From: Peptococcaceae bacterium UBA4068
GTDB lineage: Bacteria > Bacillota > Dehalobacteriia > UBA4068
DNA length: 64,000 nt
Reading direction: 5' to 3'
NCBI GenBank assembly: GCA_002382665.1
Contig: DFZA01000006.1
Location: 62,001 to 126,000 of the forward strand
The translations under genes and the position numbers were made by a program. Positions 8,339 to 17,556 of this stretch are shown here, piece after piece (the first letter of the stretch is position 1; each line of letters starts with the position of its first letter). The notes beneath the pieces were generated by a model. It worked only from the letters and a program-made list of their open reading frames with translations, ran no database searches and had not been told where the DNA came from.

Positions 8339-9136
8339 ATGAAGAAATATTTACTTGCCGCACTACTTATTTTAACTTTAGTTTTTTGCGCTGCCTGCTC
8401 ATCTTCCGAAGATCAAACAACTGACGAAGATCAAGCTCCGAAGGTAACATTAACGGTTGCTGCAGCTGCCAGCCTCACCAACGTTACTGAAGAAATTAAA
8501 GATCTCTATGCCGAAAAAGCACCTAACGTAACTTTGAATTTTACTTACGGTTCTTCCGGCGCCCTGCAAACGCAAATTGAAGAAGGCGCTGGGGTTGATG
8601 TCTTTTTCTCCGCCGCTACCAAACAAATGGATGCTCTTGCAGATAAAGATTTAATTGATACAGCTAGCAAAAAAGACCTGTTAGCTAACGAAGTAGTACT
8701 GATTGTTCCCAAAGACAGTACCAAAGGTATTACATCTTTTGAAGATTTGGCTACCGATAAAGTCAGCCTATTAGCCATCGGCGATCCGGCTTCCGTTCCC
8801 GCCGGACAATATGCCAAAGAAGTCTTCACGGCTTTAGGTATTTGGGATACCGTCAGTGCCAAAGCTACTCTGGGTACTGATGTTACTGCGGTATTAACCT
8901 GGGTCGAAAACGGCGAGGTCGATTGCGGTGTAGTCTATTCAACCGACGCCGCCTCCAGCGACAAAGTAACAGTCGTCTGTGATGCCCCGGCTGACAGTCA
9001 TTCGCCGATCATTTACCCGGTAGCCATTGTAAAAGCCAGCGCCAATGCCGAGGCGGCCGCCGATTTTATTGATTTTCTGTCCAGTGACGAAGCTATGCAG
9101 GTATTCGCTGATTACGGTTTTAAAGCTAATAAATAA
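8339..9136 (+). CDS. modA: Molybdate ABC transporter substrate-binding lipoprotein
   Basis: 265 residues starting with a lipoprotein signal (MKKYLLAALLILTLVF, lipobox CAAC). The mature part begins VTLTVAAAASLTNVTEE and continues YGSSGALQTQIEEGAGVDVFFSA, the oxyanion-binding loops of ModA. It captures molybdate or tungstate outside the cell and delivers it to the ModB permease. An AGGAGG lies 8 bases before ATG. The gene is 15 bases from modB; the molybdopterin-binding gene lies 59 bases upstream. Confidence 0.95.
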   Translation: MKKYLLAALLILTLVFCAACSSSEDQTTDEDQAPKVTLTVAAAASLTNVTEEIKDLYAEKAPNVTLNFTYGSSGALQTQIEEGAGVDVFFSAATKQMDALADKDLIDTASKKDLLANEVVLIVPKDSTKGITSFEDLATDKVSLLAIGDPASVPAGQYAKEVFTALGIWDTVSAKATLGTDVTAVLTWVENGEVDCGVVYSTDAASSDKVTVVCDAPADSHSPIIYPVAIVKASANAEAAADFIDFLSSDEAMQVFADYGFKANK

Positions 9137-9151
9137 AAGGAGTTTCACTTA

Positions 9152-9829
9152 ATGCAGCTATCCCCACTGATAATTTCGCTGCAGGTGGCTTGCGTTGCCA
9201 CATTTATTACCTTCTTTTGTGGCATTGCAGCTGCCAGATTAGTATTGAAAATAAAAAAAGGCCAAAACTTACTGGACGTACTGTTCACATTACCATTGGT
9301 ATTGCCGCCTACAGTAATGGGATTCTTTTTACTGCTGGTTTTCGGCACCAATAACCCTTTAGGGCAGCTATTGGCGACATTCGGTATTAAAGTGGTATTT
9401 TCCTTAGGCGGTGCTATCATTGCCGCTGCCACGGTCAGCTTCCCGTTAATGTACCGTACCGCCAGAGGCGCTTTTGAACAGATTGACATCAATACTATCT
9501 ATGCCGCTCGTACGTTGGGCGCTTCTGAACAATGGATATTCTGGAAACTGATCGTCCCACTTTCCGGGCCGGGTATTATCGCCGGCACTATCCTTGCCTT
9601 TACCCGTGCACTGGGCGAATTTGGCGCAACTATCATGCTTGCCGGCAATATTCCCGGTAAAACACAAACGATGTCTGTTGCCATTTACACAGCGGTACAA
9701 GCCGGAAATCGTCAGCTTGCCTATCAATGGGTAGCAATAATCTGCACTATTTCTTTGATCACTATTTTACTGATGAATTACTGGAGTAATTATCAGAAAC
9801 GTCGGCAGCAGCGGGAGGTTAAACTATGA
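9152..9829 (+). CDS. modB: Molybdate ABC transporter permease
   Basis: 225 residues, about five to six membrane helices, with the EAA cytoplasmic loop (AARTLGASEQWIFWKLIVPL), followed by the ALGEFGATIMLAGNIPG segment characteristic of ModB/CysT permeases. It forms the channel for molybdate import with ModA and ModC. RBS AAGGAG before ATG; its end overlaps modC by 4 bp, giving translational coupling. Confidence 0.95.
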   Translation: MQLSPLIISLQVACVATFITFFCGIAAARLVLKIKKGQNLLDVLFTLPLVLPPTVMGFFLLLVFGTNNPLGQLLATFGIKVVFSLGGAIIAAATVSFPLMYRTARGAFEQIDINTIYAARTLGASEQWIFWKLIVPLSGPGIIAGTILAFTRALGEFGATIMLAGNIPGKTQTMSVAIYTAVQAGNRQLAYQWVAIICTISLITILLMNYWSNYQKRRQQREVKL

Positions 9830-10884
9830 GCCTCCAAGTTGAAATTTCAAAAAAGCTTGGCAATTTTACACTCGATGTTGCATTCTCTGCCACAGATGAG
9901 ATATTAGCGATCCTTGGCGCGTCCGGTTGCGGAAAAAGCATGACGCTTAAATGCATCGCCGGGATTGAAAAACCCGATAAAGGGCGGATCGTTCTTAATG
10001 ACCGTGTTTTATATGACAGCGCCGCCCATATCAACCTAACGCCGCAACAACGACAAGCCGGATACTTGTTTCAAAATTACGCATTATTTCCTAATCTCAC
10101 TGTTGATGCAAATATTGGTGTTGGCGTCAAAGCTCCTGCTGCTGCCAAACGGCAAATAATAAATGAAAAAATCAAGGAATTCTATCTGGAAGGACAAGAA
10201 AACAAATTTCCGCATCAACTCTCAGGCGGACAGCAACAACGAGTCGCATTAGCGCGTATGTTGGCACAGCAGCCACAACTGATAATGCTTGACGAACCGT
10301 TCGCCGCGCTTGACAACCATCTGCAATGGCAAACGGAGCAGCAAATCCGTCGGATTTTTGATAGTTTTTCCGGAACGGTGCTGTTCGTCTCTCACAATCG
10401 TGACGAGGTTTATCGGCTTTGTGACAGAGCGGCAGTACTTGATCATGGACATATTGATTTTATATCCGATAAACATTCATTCTTTGACAGTCCGCGAACT
10501 GCGGCTTCCGCACAGCTTACCGGCTGTCAAAATATCAGCAGTGCCACCAAAATCGATGCTCATACAGTAATAGCCAATGATTGGCAGTTAAGTCTTACTA
10601 CCAAAGCTATAGTTCCTGATGATATCGCTTATGTCGGATATCGCTCCCACTATCTTTATCCGGCAACGTCCATCGGCGGCAACGTTTACCCGCTGAAAAT
10701 CAAGAGAATAATTGAAGATAGCTTCTCCATGATTATTTTAATGGTCAATCCTGATAATAGCAGCGATAACGCGCCGACAATTCGTTGGAAAGTAGATAAG
10801 AACATTTGGCAAGATAATTATCATGAGCAGCAAATAGTTAATATCGGTTTTAATCCGGAAAAAATAATGCTGCTAAACAAATAA
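9826..10884 (+). CDS. modC: Molybdate ABC transporter ATPase
   Basis: 352 residues. Walker A GASGCGKS (31-38), Q loop in LFQNYALFPN, signature LSGGQQQRVALARML, Walker B LIMLDEPFAALD and switch His in FVSHNRDE. The C-terminal about 110 residues form the extra domain (TOBE/Mop-like) that in ModC can bind oxyanion and regulate transport. Last gene of the modABC operon, closed by a strong terminator. Its shortened helical segment after the Q loop (ANIGVGVKAPAAAK) is normal for ModC. Confidence 0.94.
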   Translation: MSLQVEISKKLGNFTLDVAFSATDEILAILGASGCGKSMTLKCIAGIEKPDKGRIVLNDRVLYDSAAHINLTPQQRQAGYLFQNYALFPNLTVDANIGVGVKAPAAAKRQIINEKIKEFYLEGQENKFPHQLSGGQQQRVALARMLAQQPQLIMLDEPFAALDNHLQWQTEQQIRRIFDSFSGTVLFVSHNRDEVYRLCDRAAVLDHGHIDFISDKHSFFDSPRTAASAQLTGCQNISSATKIDAHTVIANDWQLSLTTKAIVPDDIAYVGYRSHYLYPATSIGGNVYPLKIKRIIEDSFSMIILMVNPDNSSDNAPTIRWKVDKNIWQDNYHEQQIVNIGFNPEKIMLLNK

Positions 10885-10894
10885 ATATCAGAAC

Positions 10895-10921
10895 AAAAAG
10901 GACTGCAAAGCAGTCCTTTTT
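10895..10921 (+). terminator. Terminator of the modABC operon
   Basis: AAAAAGGACTGC pairs with GCAGTCCTTTTT around an AAA loop and is followed by more T. Confidence 0.92.
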
Positions 10922-11020
10922 TTATCTATATAACAAGGGAATCGGCAAACAGTTAGCGAATATTATATGGTTATTAACTATTACATTATTAAAATGGCGG
11001 CTAATCATTTGGAGGAAATC

Positions 11021-11665
11021 ATGTCGCTGCTATTATGGGCAAGCTATTTAACTGTCGGAGCCATATATATCTATGGTAGTTTTGACAATAAAATTAATTT
11101 CACAGATCGCTTCGGTGATTTTTGCCGGCTTTTATTGGCGCCAATACTGCTGATAATCTATATATATCTAACAAACACTATCTCATACTGGGTTATCGCA
11201 TCGCTGATACTAACCGGCTTAGCATATTCGTTTTTTTGGCAACAATTAAAGCCATCATTGATTATCAAAGCGTTCTATTTGCTAGCCGCCGCCAACATTT
11301 GCTGGTCCGTTTTCTTTGCTTTAAAAATAAATATTGGTTCAGTAAATATTAGCGCAGGTATATTATTAATTGTCTTTAGTATATTTGGATATTTACAATA
11401 TTTAATCACCGGTAAGCGAAAACTTCTACGACAAAAGGCGGTAATACTCTGTGGCATTACAGGGTTGATTACCGGTTATTTAGCATCTGGGGCTTATTTT
11501 ACAGTTGTCAATAAGAGTTTGCTTGTCGGTTTTTGCGGTAGTTTAGCACTACTTTTATCCTACACTTTGCATTGGTGGCCTAAAAAAAATCAATTGCTAC
11601 AAAGCTGTGGAGCTTTATCTTTGATAATTGCCTATATGTATTTAATTTTGGGCAGTTTGACATAA
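11021..11665 (+). CDS. Multi-pass membrane protein of unknown function
   Basis: 214 residues, nearly all hydrophobic, with about seven predicted helices and short loops; a mid-protein basic loop (TGKRKLLRQK) separates two halves. The start at 11021 is preferred to an upstream in-frame ATG (10967) because GGAGG lies 5 bases before it. I do not recognise the family. It sits between the modABC terminator and the thioesterase gene, 13 bases from the latter, so the two are probably co-transcribed; a role in lipid or membrane biology is only a guess. Confidence 0.7.
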   Translation: MSLLLWASYLTVGAIYIYGSFDNKINFTDRFGDFCRLLLAPILLIIYIYLTNTISYWVIASLILTGLAYSFFWQQLKPSLIIKAFYLLAAANICWSVFFALKINIGSVNISAGILLIVFSIFGYLQYLITGKRKLLRQKAVILCGITGLITGYLASGAYFTVVNKSLLVGFCGSLALLLSYTLHWWPKKNQLLQSCGALSLIIAYMYLILGSLT

Positions 11666-11678
11666 CTGGGGGTTTATT

Positions 11679-12413
11679 ATGATTAAAATACATACCCGAG
11701 ATTGGTTACTGACTGTAAACGAAACAGACTTTCATAAAAATTGGCGTCCTTCGGCAATTCTCGGCGCTGCACAGGAGATGGCTTCCGAACATTCCGACTT
11801 GCTGGGCTGCGGTGTAGATGAATTTGCAAAGGTTGGTGCCACCTGGATATTGTTCCGTCAATCTTATCAGATGGACAAGTATCCCAAAATCGGCGATACG
11901 GTAAGAATCTCAACCTGGCCGGGAAAACCGCAATTTACCGTCATGCCACGATATTTTACTTTTGAAAGTGTTGACGGTGAGCTATATGGCAAAGCTCATA
12001 CCTTATGGTTTATTGTAGACTTAAATACAAAAAAAATGCTTACAGCTTCTAAAATTGGCTATAACATACCTGATATCGACGACTTGCCGAAACTATTACC
12101 AATGCCGGGGAAAATTGAATTTCCCAGCCCGGTTTCTTACAAAACCCAGCGCATAGTCCGATTCAGCGATCTTGATTATAATAATCACATGAATAATGCC
12201 CGTTATTTAGAATGGATCTGCGATCTATTCCCAACCTCCCGCTTCGAAAATAATTATTTTGCGAATTGGCAGATAAACTATTTGACCGCTGCAAAAGCTG
12301 ATGAAGAAATTGCTATGGAATTAAATGAGACTGATCACGAATTCTCTTTAAGAGGATATCGAACAGCGGATAATCAAGACATATTTGCTGCAATTGGCGC
12401 TTGGCAATTCTAA
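11679..12413 (+). CDS. Acyl-ACP thioesterase (FatA/FatB-like, bacterial)
   Basis: 244 residues, a double hotdog. The N half has the family opening (IHTRDWLLTVNETDFHKNW) and GATWILFRQSYQMDKYPKIGD; the second half has VRFSDLDYNNHMNNARYLEW, where Asp, Asn and His form the catalytic patch seen in plant-type acyl-ACP thioesterases. It would release free fatty acids from acyl carrier protein, setting chain length in lipid synthesis or supplying lipoate and energy precursors. RBS GGGGG. Probably in an operon with the membrane gene before it. Confidence 0.88.
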   Translation: MIKIHTRDWLLTVNETDFHKNWRPSAILGAAQEMASEHSDLLGCGVDEFAKVGATWILFRQSYQMDKYPKIGDTVRISTWPGKPQFTVMPRYFTFESVDGELYGKAHTLWFIVDLNTKKMLTASKIGYNIPDIDDLPKLLPMPGKIEFPSPVSYKTQRIVRFSDLDYNNHMNNARYLEWICDLFPTSRFENNYFANWQINYLTAAKADEEIAMELNETDHEFSLRGYRTADNQDIFAAIGAWQF

Positions 12414-12424
12414 TTGACAAATAC

Positions 12425-12453
12425 TTGACAAATTTTCGCCTGTATTTTATTAT
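12425..12453 (+). promoter_or_regulatory. Sigma-A type promoter of the GT2-GtrA gene
   Basis: TTGACA (12425-12430), 17-base spacer, TATTAT (12448-12453), about 48 bases before the start codon. A second TTGACA lies at 12414. Confidence 0.65.
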
Positions 12454-12500
12454 TTTTTTGTATTAGCAAAACTCTCAGGCCTAATAGAAAGAGGAATTTG

Positions 12501-13631
12501 ATGAGTATATCTGGCGCTGCCAATCAGGCTGTACAACTTCATCCTTCAACCAATATAGCAGTTGTAATACCGGTCCGTAACCCTTCCGCAGATTTGATAC
12601 CATGGTTAAAACGACTGCTAGGCATGGGAATACCTCAGGTCATTATCATTGATGATGGTTCCATAGAAGGTATTGATACTCTTAGTCAAATTCAAGAGTT
12701 TAATCAATGTCAGCTTCTTCGCAACGAAGAAACACGTGGTTCCGGCCGCTCAATAAAAAAGGCATTTTCCTACCTTATGTCTCAGGCGGATGAACGGGAT
12801 GGCGTTATTACTATTAGCGGATATGCGCTTTATGCGCCGGAAGATGTTTATAAAATGGCTTGGGAAATAACTAATCATCCCAACACCATACTACTTGGAA
12901 GGCGTCATTTTGATGAATTACAATTAACTACTAAACGCCGCGTGGGACATTTTTTTGCGAATCTGGCTTTTAAGCTGCTATTTACCGGACATCTTCACGA
13001 TACCCAATCACCGCTCAAAGCCTACCCGATCTCAATGTTGCCCTGGTTGATTGGCATTAAAGGCGAATACTTCGATTATGATATCAATGTGCTGATTGCC
13101 GCGAAAAAACAATTGAAGCCGATTGCGGAGTTAGATATTAATGCCTCCTCGGAACTAATCAAAAATGTCGAATCCAGACCTATCCGGGTTGCCTGGACAA
13201 TGTTTTTAGGCTTCAGCCGCTATCTTTATTCTTCATTATCCTCGACTGGTGTCGATTTACTGATTTTCTACATCATGCAATATCATATAATGGCGAATTT
13301 TACGCCCAGTTCCTTAAGGATTTTGATTTCCGTAGTCACTGCCAGAGTCTCATCATCGTTAATTAACTTTACCATGAACAGAACTCTTGTGTTTTCGCAT
13401 CATGGTAGTCTTGGCCGCTCTGCAGCCAGGTTTTATGTTACCTGGTTTATACAAATGATGTGTTCTTACGGTATTGTTTATTTAGCCAGCCTGATTGCCC
13501 CTAGTGTATTAGTGTTATTAAAACTGGTCGGCGATTTCTTCCTGGCAATTGCTAATTATGAAGTACAGCTACATTGGGTTTTCAAAAAAACACCGCCAAA
13601 GCCTACTGTCTCATTGGAAAACAATAGATAA
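12501..13631 (+). CDS. GT2 glycosyltransferase fused to a GtrA-like membrane domain
   Basis: 376 residues. The N-terminal part (about 15-225) is a GT2 domain: AVVIPVRNPSADLIPWL, IIIDDGS for nucleotide-sugar binding, RNEETRGSGRSIKKA, and a later DTQSPLKAYP segment typical of the dolichol-phosphate-mannose-synthase subgroup. The C-terminal part (about 235-370) is a four-helix GtrA domain (FSRYLYSSLSSTGVDLLIF, NFTMNRTLVF, NYEVQLHWVFK). Such fusions load a sugar on undecaprenyl phosphate and help move it across the membrane for wall or glycoprotein modification. GAGG lies 6 bases before the ATG used here; a TTG one codon earlier is too close to it. Confidence 0.85.
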   Translation: MSISGAANQAVQLHPSTNIAVVIPVRNPSADLIPWLKRLLGMGIPQVIIIDDGSIEGIDTLSQIQEFNQCQLLRNEETRGSGRSIKKAFSYLMSQADERDGVITISGYALYAPEDVYKMAWEITNHPNTILLGRRHFDELQLTTKRRVGHFFANLAFKLLFTGHLHDTQSPLKAYPISMLPWLIGIKGEYFDYDINVLIAAKKQLKPIAELDINASSELIKNVESRPIRVAWTMFLGFSRYLYSSLSSTGVDLLIFYIMQYHIMANFTPSSLRILISVVTARVSSSLINFTMNRTLVFSHHGSLGRSAARFYVTWFIQMMCSYGIVYLASLIAPSVLVLLKLVGDFFLAIANYEVQLHWVFKKTPPKPTVSLENNR

Positions 13632-13639
13632 TAATAACA

Positions 13640-13835
13640 ACGGCAGGGATACAATCCCTGCCGTCAGCGTGTCGATAAACTTCGCGATACGTCGTTACGG
13701 CCATCACCGGCTTCTCGACGTATCTTTATTAATACGCCTGCGTCGCCGGTTCCGGACGCGCCTGGTCTCGCTCGTTTCTCGGCTCGCTGATAATCTTTTT
13801 GACAGTCTCACGGTAGACATACAATTTCTGCCGTT
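13640..13835. repeat. GC-rich palindromic intergenic element with a terminator-like hairpin
   Basis: It opens with a hairpin, ACGGCAGGGAT (13640-13650) pairing with ATCCCTGCCGT (13654-13664), whose T-rich flank is on the minus strand and could end the AEC gene. Then follow a second inverted repeat, GATACGTCG (13686-13694) with CGACGTATC (13716-13724), and a GC-rich stretch rich in CGCC/GGCG and CCGG motifs, ending near TTTTTGACAGTCT. The base composition is unlike the flanks and no frame looks coding. It resembles the dispersed palindromic repeats common in Negativicutes genomes; only one copy is seen here. Confidence 0.5.
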
Positions 13836-13851
13836 ATTTCTGTTATTCAAT

Positions 13852-14784
13852 TTAAATATATCCAAGTAATCGCAAACTATAGGTAAATATAAACAGTGTT
13901 ATTACCGCCAAAGCGGTAGAGAAAAATATTATCTGGGAAGCCAGTTTATAATCAGCCCCCATCTGATAGGCCATCGGAAAACTGCTGACAGCCGCTGGGG
14001 CACCAAAAAACACCATTAATACCACCAAATCGGTGCCGCGAATACCTAAGTAAATACTTAACATGACCATAATCAGAGGGAATACCAGTATTTTAATAGC
14101 CGTAGCAATTAAACTTAATTTGATTGTGTTATTGTCTTTTTCAAAGTCCATGCTGGCGCCAAGCGTAATCAGTGCCAGCGGAATCGCCATATCGGACATA
14201 AAACTAATCGGTTTCATAACAATAACAGGTAGTTTTAATCCCACTAAAGATGAAATAACACCCAACACCGTAGCAATGATTAACGGATTGGTAATGATCT
14301 TTCTAATATAATGACGGTTATGGGCGTCTCCGGTACTTTCCGATAGCACCAAAACTGCGATTATATTATAAAAAGGAATAGCAAAAGCCATCATCATCGA
14401 GGCCTCCGCCATTCCGGCGGAACCGCTGATATTATTAATCAACGCGAAGCCTAACAATACAAAATTACCGCGAAAACTGCCTTGAATAAAAGCGCTGCGG
14501 CGAGCCGGATCACCGATTAGCTTATCAGAGCTGATACGCAAAATAATAACCAGAATCAGCGTAGAAACAATTGCTAATATGATCGGCAAAGGCGTTATTT
14601 TGCTAACCGGGTTAGCAAGCAAGTCTTGATAAAGCATGCAGGGCAAAGCCACGGTAAATACAAACTTGGTACCGCCGGCAATAAAATTGGTATTAAGAAA
14701 TTTATATCGTTTTAATAGATAACCAAGCAGCGCAATAATAAATATTGGCAAAACTGCATTGATACTAAAAATAAGCTGCGTCAT
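13852..14784 (-). CDS. AEC family auxin-efflux-carrier-like permease
   Basis: 310 residues with about ten membrane helices in two halves. The start MTQLIFSINAVLPIF and LLGYLLKRYKFLN are typical of AEC proteins (bacterial MdcF/YfdV group), as are RGNFVLLGFALINNISG and FFGAPAAVSSFPMA. In bacteria these export or exchange small organic acids such as malonate, malate or lactate. The ATG at 14784 with GGTGG upstream and the conventional N terminus is preferred to a GTG 14 codons earlier. No neighbouring gene points to the substrate. Confidence 0.85.
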   Translation of the reverse strand: MTQLIFSINAVLPIFIIALLGYLLKRYKFLNTNFIAGGTKFVFTVALPCMLYQDLLANPVSKITPLPIILAIVSTLILVIILRISSDKLIGDPARRSAFIQGSFRGNFVLLGFALINNISGSAGMAEASMMMAFAIPFYNIIAVLVLSESTGDAHNRHYIRKIITNPLIIATVLGVISSLVGLKLPVIVMKPISFMSDMAIPLALITLGASMDFEKDNNTIKLSLIATAIKILVFPLIMVMLSIYLGIRGTDLVVLMVFFGAPAAVSSFPMAYQMGADYKLASQIIFFSTALAVITLFIFTYSLRLLGYI

Positions 14785-14864
14785 AATACCACCAATAAAT
14801 ATTAAACTTCGTGATAATTCTACCACGCCTGCTCTGATATCGCAACATCAACAAAAAACCTTAA

Positions 14865-14893
14865 TTGCATATATCCACAGTATTTGATAAAAT
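14865..14893 (+). promoter_or_regulatory. Promoter of the ABC-F gene
   Basis: TTGCAT (14865-14870), 17-base spacer, TAAAAT (14888-14893). The leader to the start is short, so no room is left for a long attenuator. Confidence 0.5.
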
Positions 14894-14924
14894 AGTATAG
14901 TAATTAAATTAGAGAGGAATGTCT

Positions 14925-16841
14925 ATGCAGCTTTGTATAGGACATAATTTAAGCAAAAGCTTCGGAGTCCGCGAACTTTTCAGCGGGCTTGATTTTGTGA
15001 TTGACGAAAATAAACACATCGGCTTAATCGGCGCCAATGGTTGCGGTAAAACTACGCTGATGCGGATGATTGCCGGCATCAACTCTCCGGACAGCGGCGA
15101 GATCGTTTTTTCCCGCGAAGCTGTTTTAGGCTATATGGAGCAATATATTCTAAAAAGTGATGGCACGACACTTTATCAACAGGTAGCAACAGTATTTGAC
15201 CATCTGGCAGCGATCGAGCGGCAACTTGCTACCAATAATGCGCTGCTGGAAAGCCAAGCCGACGCCGATTTAATATTACGCCAGCAACAATTACGCGACG
15301 ATTTTGCAGCGGCAGGCGGTTATACTTACAAGGCGCGTTTACGCTCCGCACTGTTAGGGCTGGGTTTCAGTGAAAGCGACTTTGAGCGCCCGATCTCATC
15401 CTTCAGCGGCGGAGAGTGTTCCAAAGCGTTGCTAGCCAAAGCATTGCTGGCCGAAGCTAATCTGCTATTGCTCGACGAACCGACTAACCATTTGGATATC
15501 AAGGCTATCGAATGGCTGGAAAATTACCTTACCGGTTATCGCGGCGCCTTTATCGTCGTCTCTCATGACCGCTATTTCCTTGATAAGGTTACCGATCAAA
15601 CCTGGGAAATGGCATCACAGCAACTTTATAAATTTGACGGGAATTATAGCGCTTATGTAATACATAAACAGGCGCAGCAAGAAGCGGCTCTTGGACATTA
15701 CGCCAATGTCAGCGGCGAAATAAAGCGTATTGAAAGCATCATTGAACAGCAACGCCGCTTTAATCAGGCCCGTAATTATAAGACGATCGCTTCCAAAGAA
15801 AAACAAATCACCAAATTGGCCGGAGAGCTGCCGATAGTAGAACAACAACTTTCAAGTATCAAATTCCGCTTCGCTACCGCCCTGCCCGGCGGCAACGAAG
15901 TGTTACGCATCAAAGATCTGTCGGTTAACATCGACGGTAAACCATTATTTGCCAATCTTGACCTGGAGATCAACAAAGGCGAGCGGGTATTTCTGCTTGG
16001 ACCCAACGGTTGCGGCAAAACAACACTGCTTAAACTAATCACCGGCGCAGAAGATATTGATAGCATCGGTATAATACGATTGGGAACCAATATCAATATC
16101 GGCTATTATGATCAGGTACAAAGCGAGCTAAAACACAATCACAGCCTGCTGGAGGAATTAACGGAATGTTTGCCAAAAGAAACGCAGACGCGCCTGCGTA
16201 CGGCACTAGGATGTTTTCTTTTTTGCGGCGATGATGTAGGAAAGCTAGTCGGTGATTTAAGCGGTGGCGAACGCTCGCGCATGGAATTATTGAAACTGAT
16301 GCTCTCTCCTGCCAATCTATTACTGCTCGACGAACCGAGCAACCATCTCGATATTAACAGCCGTGAAGCGGTTGAACAAGCTTTACTGAGCTACAACGGT
16401 ACTATGTTAATCGTATCCCATGACCGCTATTTGATCAATAAACTGGCAACCAAAATATATTATCTAACGCCCCGGGGCACAATGTGTTCATTAGGAAATT
16501 ATGATGATTTTTTAATTAAACATCAAAATGAAATCGATCAGCAGACGACAATAAACAAGCCGGAGAAGACTAGCAAAAGCAGTGTCAATGATTACAGGCA
16601 ACACAAAGAAGAGGAAAAAAACCGCCGCCGGGCGCAAAAAAAGGTTGAACAAACAGAAGCGCAAATAGCAGCTTTGGAAGCTGATCTGACCGCGATTGAG
16701 GCGATGATACAACAACCGCAAATTGCCGCTGATTATCAGCAATTGAGCCAACTTTGCGACAAGCGCGAACATATGCAAAAACAACTAGTCGAATTATATG
16801 ACCAGTGGGAGCAGGTAACACAAGAAATAGATCAGTTATAA
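14925..16841 (+). CDS. ABC-F family ribosome-associated ATPase
   Basis: 638 residues with two nucleotide-binding domains and no membrane segment. NBD1: GANGCGKTT, FSGGECSKALLAKALL, LLLLDEPTNHLD. NBD2: GPNGCGKTT, LSGGERSRMELLKL, LLLLDEPSNHLD. The two are joined by a charged helical linker (about 245-310), the P-site tRNA interaction motif, and a C-terminal coiled coil (about 560-635) of the Uup/YdiF type. ABC-F proteins act in the ribosomal E site to relieve stalled translation or to protect against ribosome-targeting antibiotics; which applies here cannot be told. ATG 14925 has GAGG 7 bases before it; an ATG two codons earlier overlaps that site. Confidence 0.93.
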   Translation: MQLCIGHNLSKSFGVRELFSGLDFVIDENKHIGLIGANGCGKTTLMRMIAGINSPDSGEIVFSREAVLGYMEQYILKSDGTTLYQQVATVFDHLAAIERQLATNNALLESQADADLILRQQQLRDDFAAAGGYTYKARLRSALLGLGFSESDFERPISSFSGGECSKALLAKALLAEANLLLLDEPTNHLDIKAIEWLENYLTGYRGAFIVVSHDRYFLDKVTDQTWEMASQQLYKFDGNYSAYVIHKQAQQEAALGHYANVSGEIKRIESIIEQQRRFNQARNYKTIASKEKQITKLAGELPIVEQQLSSIKFRFATALPGGNEVLRIKDLSVNIDGKPLFANLDLEINKGERVFLLGPNGCGKTTLLKLITGAEDIDSIGIIRLGTNINIGYYDQVQSELKHNHSLLEELTECLPKETQTRLRTALGCFLFCGDDVGKLVGDLSGGERSRMELLKLMLSPANLLLLDEPSNHLDINSREAVEQALLSYNGTMLIVSHDRYLINKLATKIYYLTPRGTMCSLGNYDDFLIKHQNEIDQQTTINKPEKTSKSSVNDYRQHKEEEKNRRRAQKKVEQTEAQIAALEADLTAIEAMIQQPQIAADYQQLSQLCDKREHMQKQLVELYDQWEQVTQEIDQL

Positions 16842-16874
16842 GATTTAAAAGATTATTAGATAACATACAAAAAG

Positions 16875-16900
16875 AAAACGGTTGAATTATCAACCGTTTT
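16875..16900. terminator. Bidirectional terminator between ABC-F and VTT genes
   Basis: AAAACGGTTGA pairs with TCAACCGTTTT around ATTA, flanked by A-rich and T-rich runs on both sides. Confidence 0.9.
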
Positions 16901-16921
16901 TCTTTTATTGAAAACACAATA

Positions 16922-17377
16922 TTATTTAAAAATTCCGTACCAAAATAAGCTATATATAGCTATTTGCAGTGGTTTGCAAGTTAATATTATTAATAAGAAT
17001 CTTTTTAAACTGATACTGCTGAGGCCGGTGATCATACACAAAATGTCATCCGGAAAACCGGGTGACAAGATCGCTATGGTAAAAAACAGTGGGTATCTTT
17101 TACTGTTTTCTACTTTACCTATATATTTGTCGTATAATCGTCTTGTTAATGACTTAACAAACGGAGCGCCATAATAACGCCCCAGCAAGAAGTTAATGCT
17201 GCTGCCGATTGTCACACCGATATAATTATAAACAAAACCCCATACCGGGCCAAATAATAAAACTCCCGCCAAGCAAGTAAAGCCGCTGGGGAAAAATGGC
17301 ATTACCACTAAAGCAATCTGCGTAGCTAAAAATAACACCGGGGCTAATACGCCGGCTTCATTAACATACACAGCCAT
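16922..17377 (-). CDS. VTT/TVP38-type membrane protein (DedA-like), N terminus unresolved
   Basis: The region from the ATG at 17377 encodes 151 residues with the VTT domain core: PSGFTCLAGVLLFGPVWGF, IGSSINFLLGRYYGAPFV and ILSPGFPDDILCMITGLS, which contains the helix-turn signature of TVP38/TMEM64 proteins (lipid scrambling or export related). The open frame continues upstream to a stop at 17609-17611, adding about 77 codons with a further membrane helix and four SNTTAKI-like repeats, which would give the about 225-residue length normal for the family. That extension has no ATG, GTG or TTG. Either it starts at a rare codon (ATT), or the original start was lost, perhaps by a slip in the A5 run near 17601-17605. 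Confidence 0.75.
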   Translation of the reverse strand: MAVYVNEAGVLAPVLFLATQIALVVMPFFPSGFTCLAGVLLFGPVWGFVYNYIGVTIGSSINFLLGRYYGAPFVKSLTRRLYDKYIGKVENSKRYPLFFTIAILSPGFPDDILCMITGLSSISLKRFLLIILTCKPLQIAIYSLFWYGIFK

Positions 17378-17477
17378 TGCTTGCGAGTCGAATAATATAC
17401 CCGCCTTTATGCCGATAATAAATAGGACAACAAGGAATGATAATCCGGCAATCGCAAATATATTTATTAAATTTTTA

Positions 17478-17556
17478 GCTGTTGTATTGCTTATTTTTGC
17501 TGTTGTATTGCTTATTTTTGCTGTTGTATTGCTTATTTTTGCTGTTGTATTGCTTA
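17478..17556 (-). repeat. 21-bp tandem repeat, 3.8 copies, coding in frame for SNTTAKI
   Basis: Unit starts at 17478, 17499, 17520 and 17541 (last copy 16 bp); copies are identical. On the minus strand each unit gives Ser-Asn-Thr-Thr-Ala-Lys-Ile in the upstream extension of the VTT gene. Identity of the copies indicates recent expansion by slippage. Confidence 0.95.

Noticed and set aside
10967..11020. Longer start for the membrane protein before the thioesterase
   Set aside because: GGAGG lies right before the ATG at 11021 and the extra residues look non-native.
17478..17556. CRISPR-like or regulatory repeat array
   Set aside because: The units are directly adjacent, 21 bp with no spacers, and keep a coding frame; it is a minisatellite.
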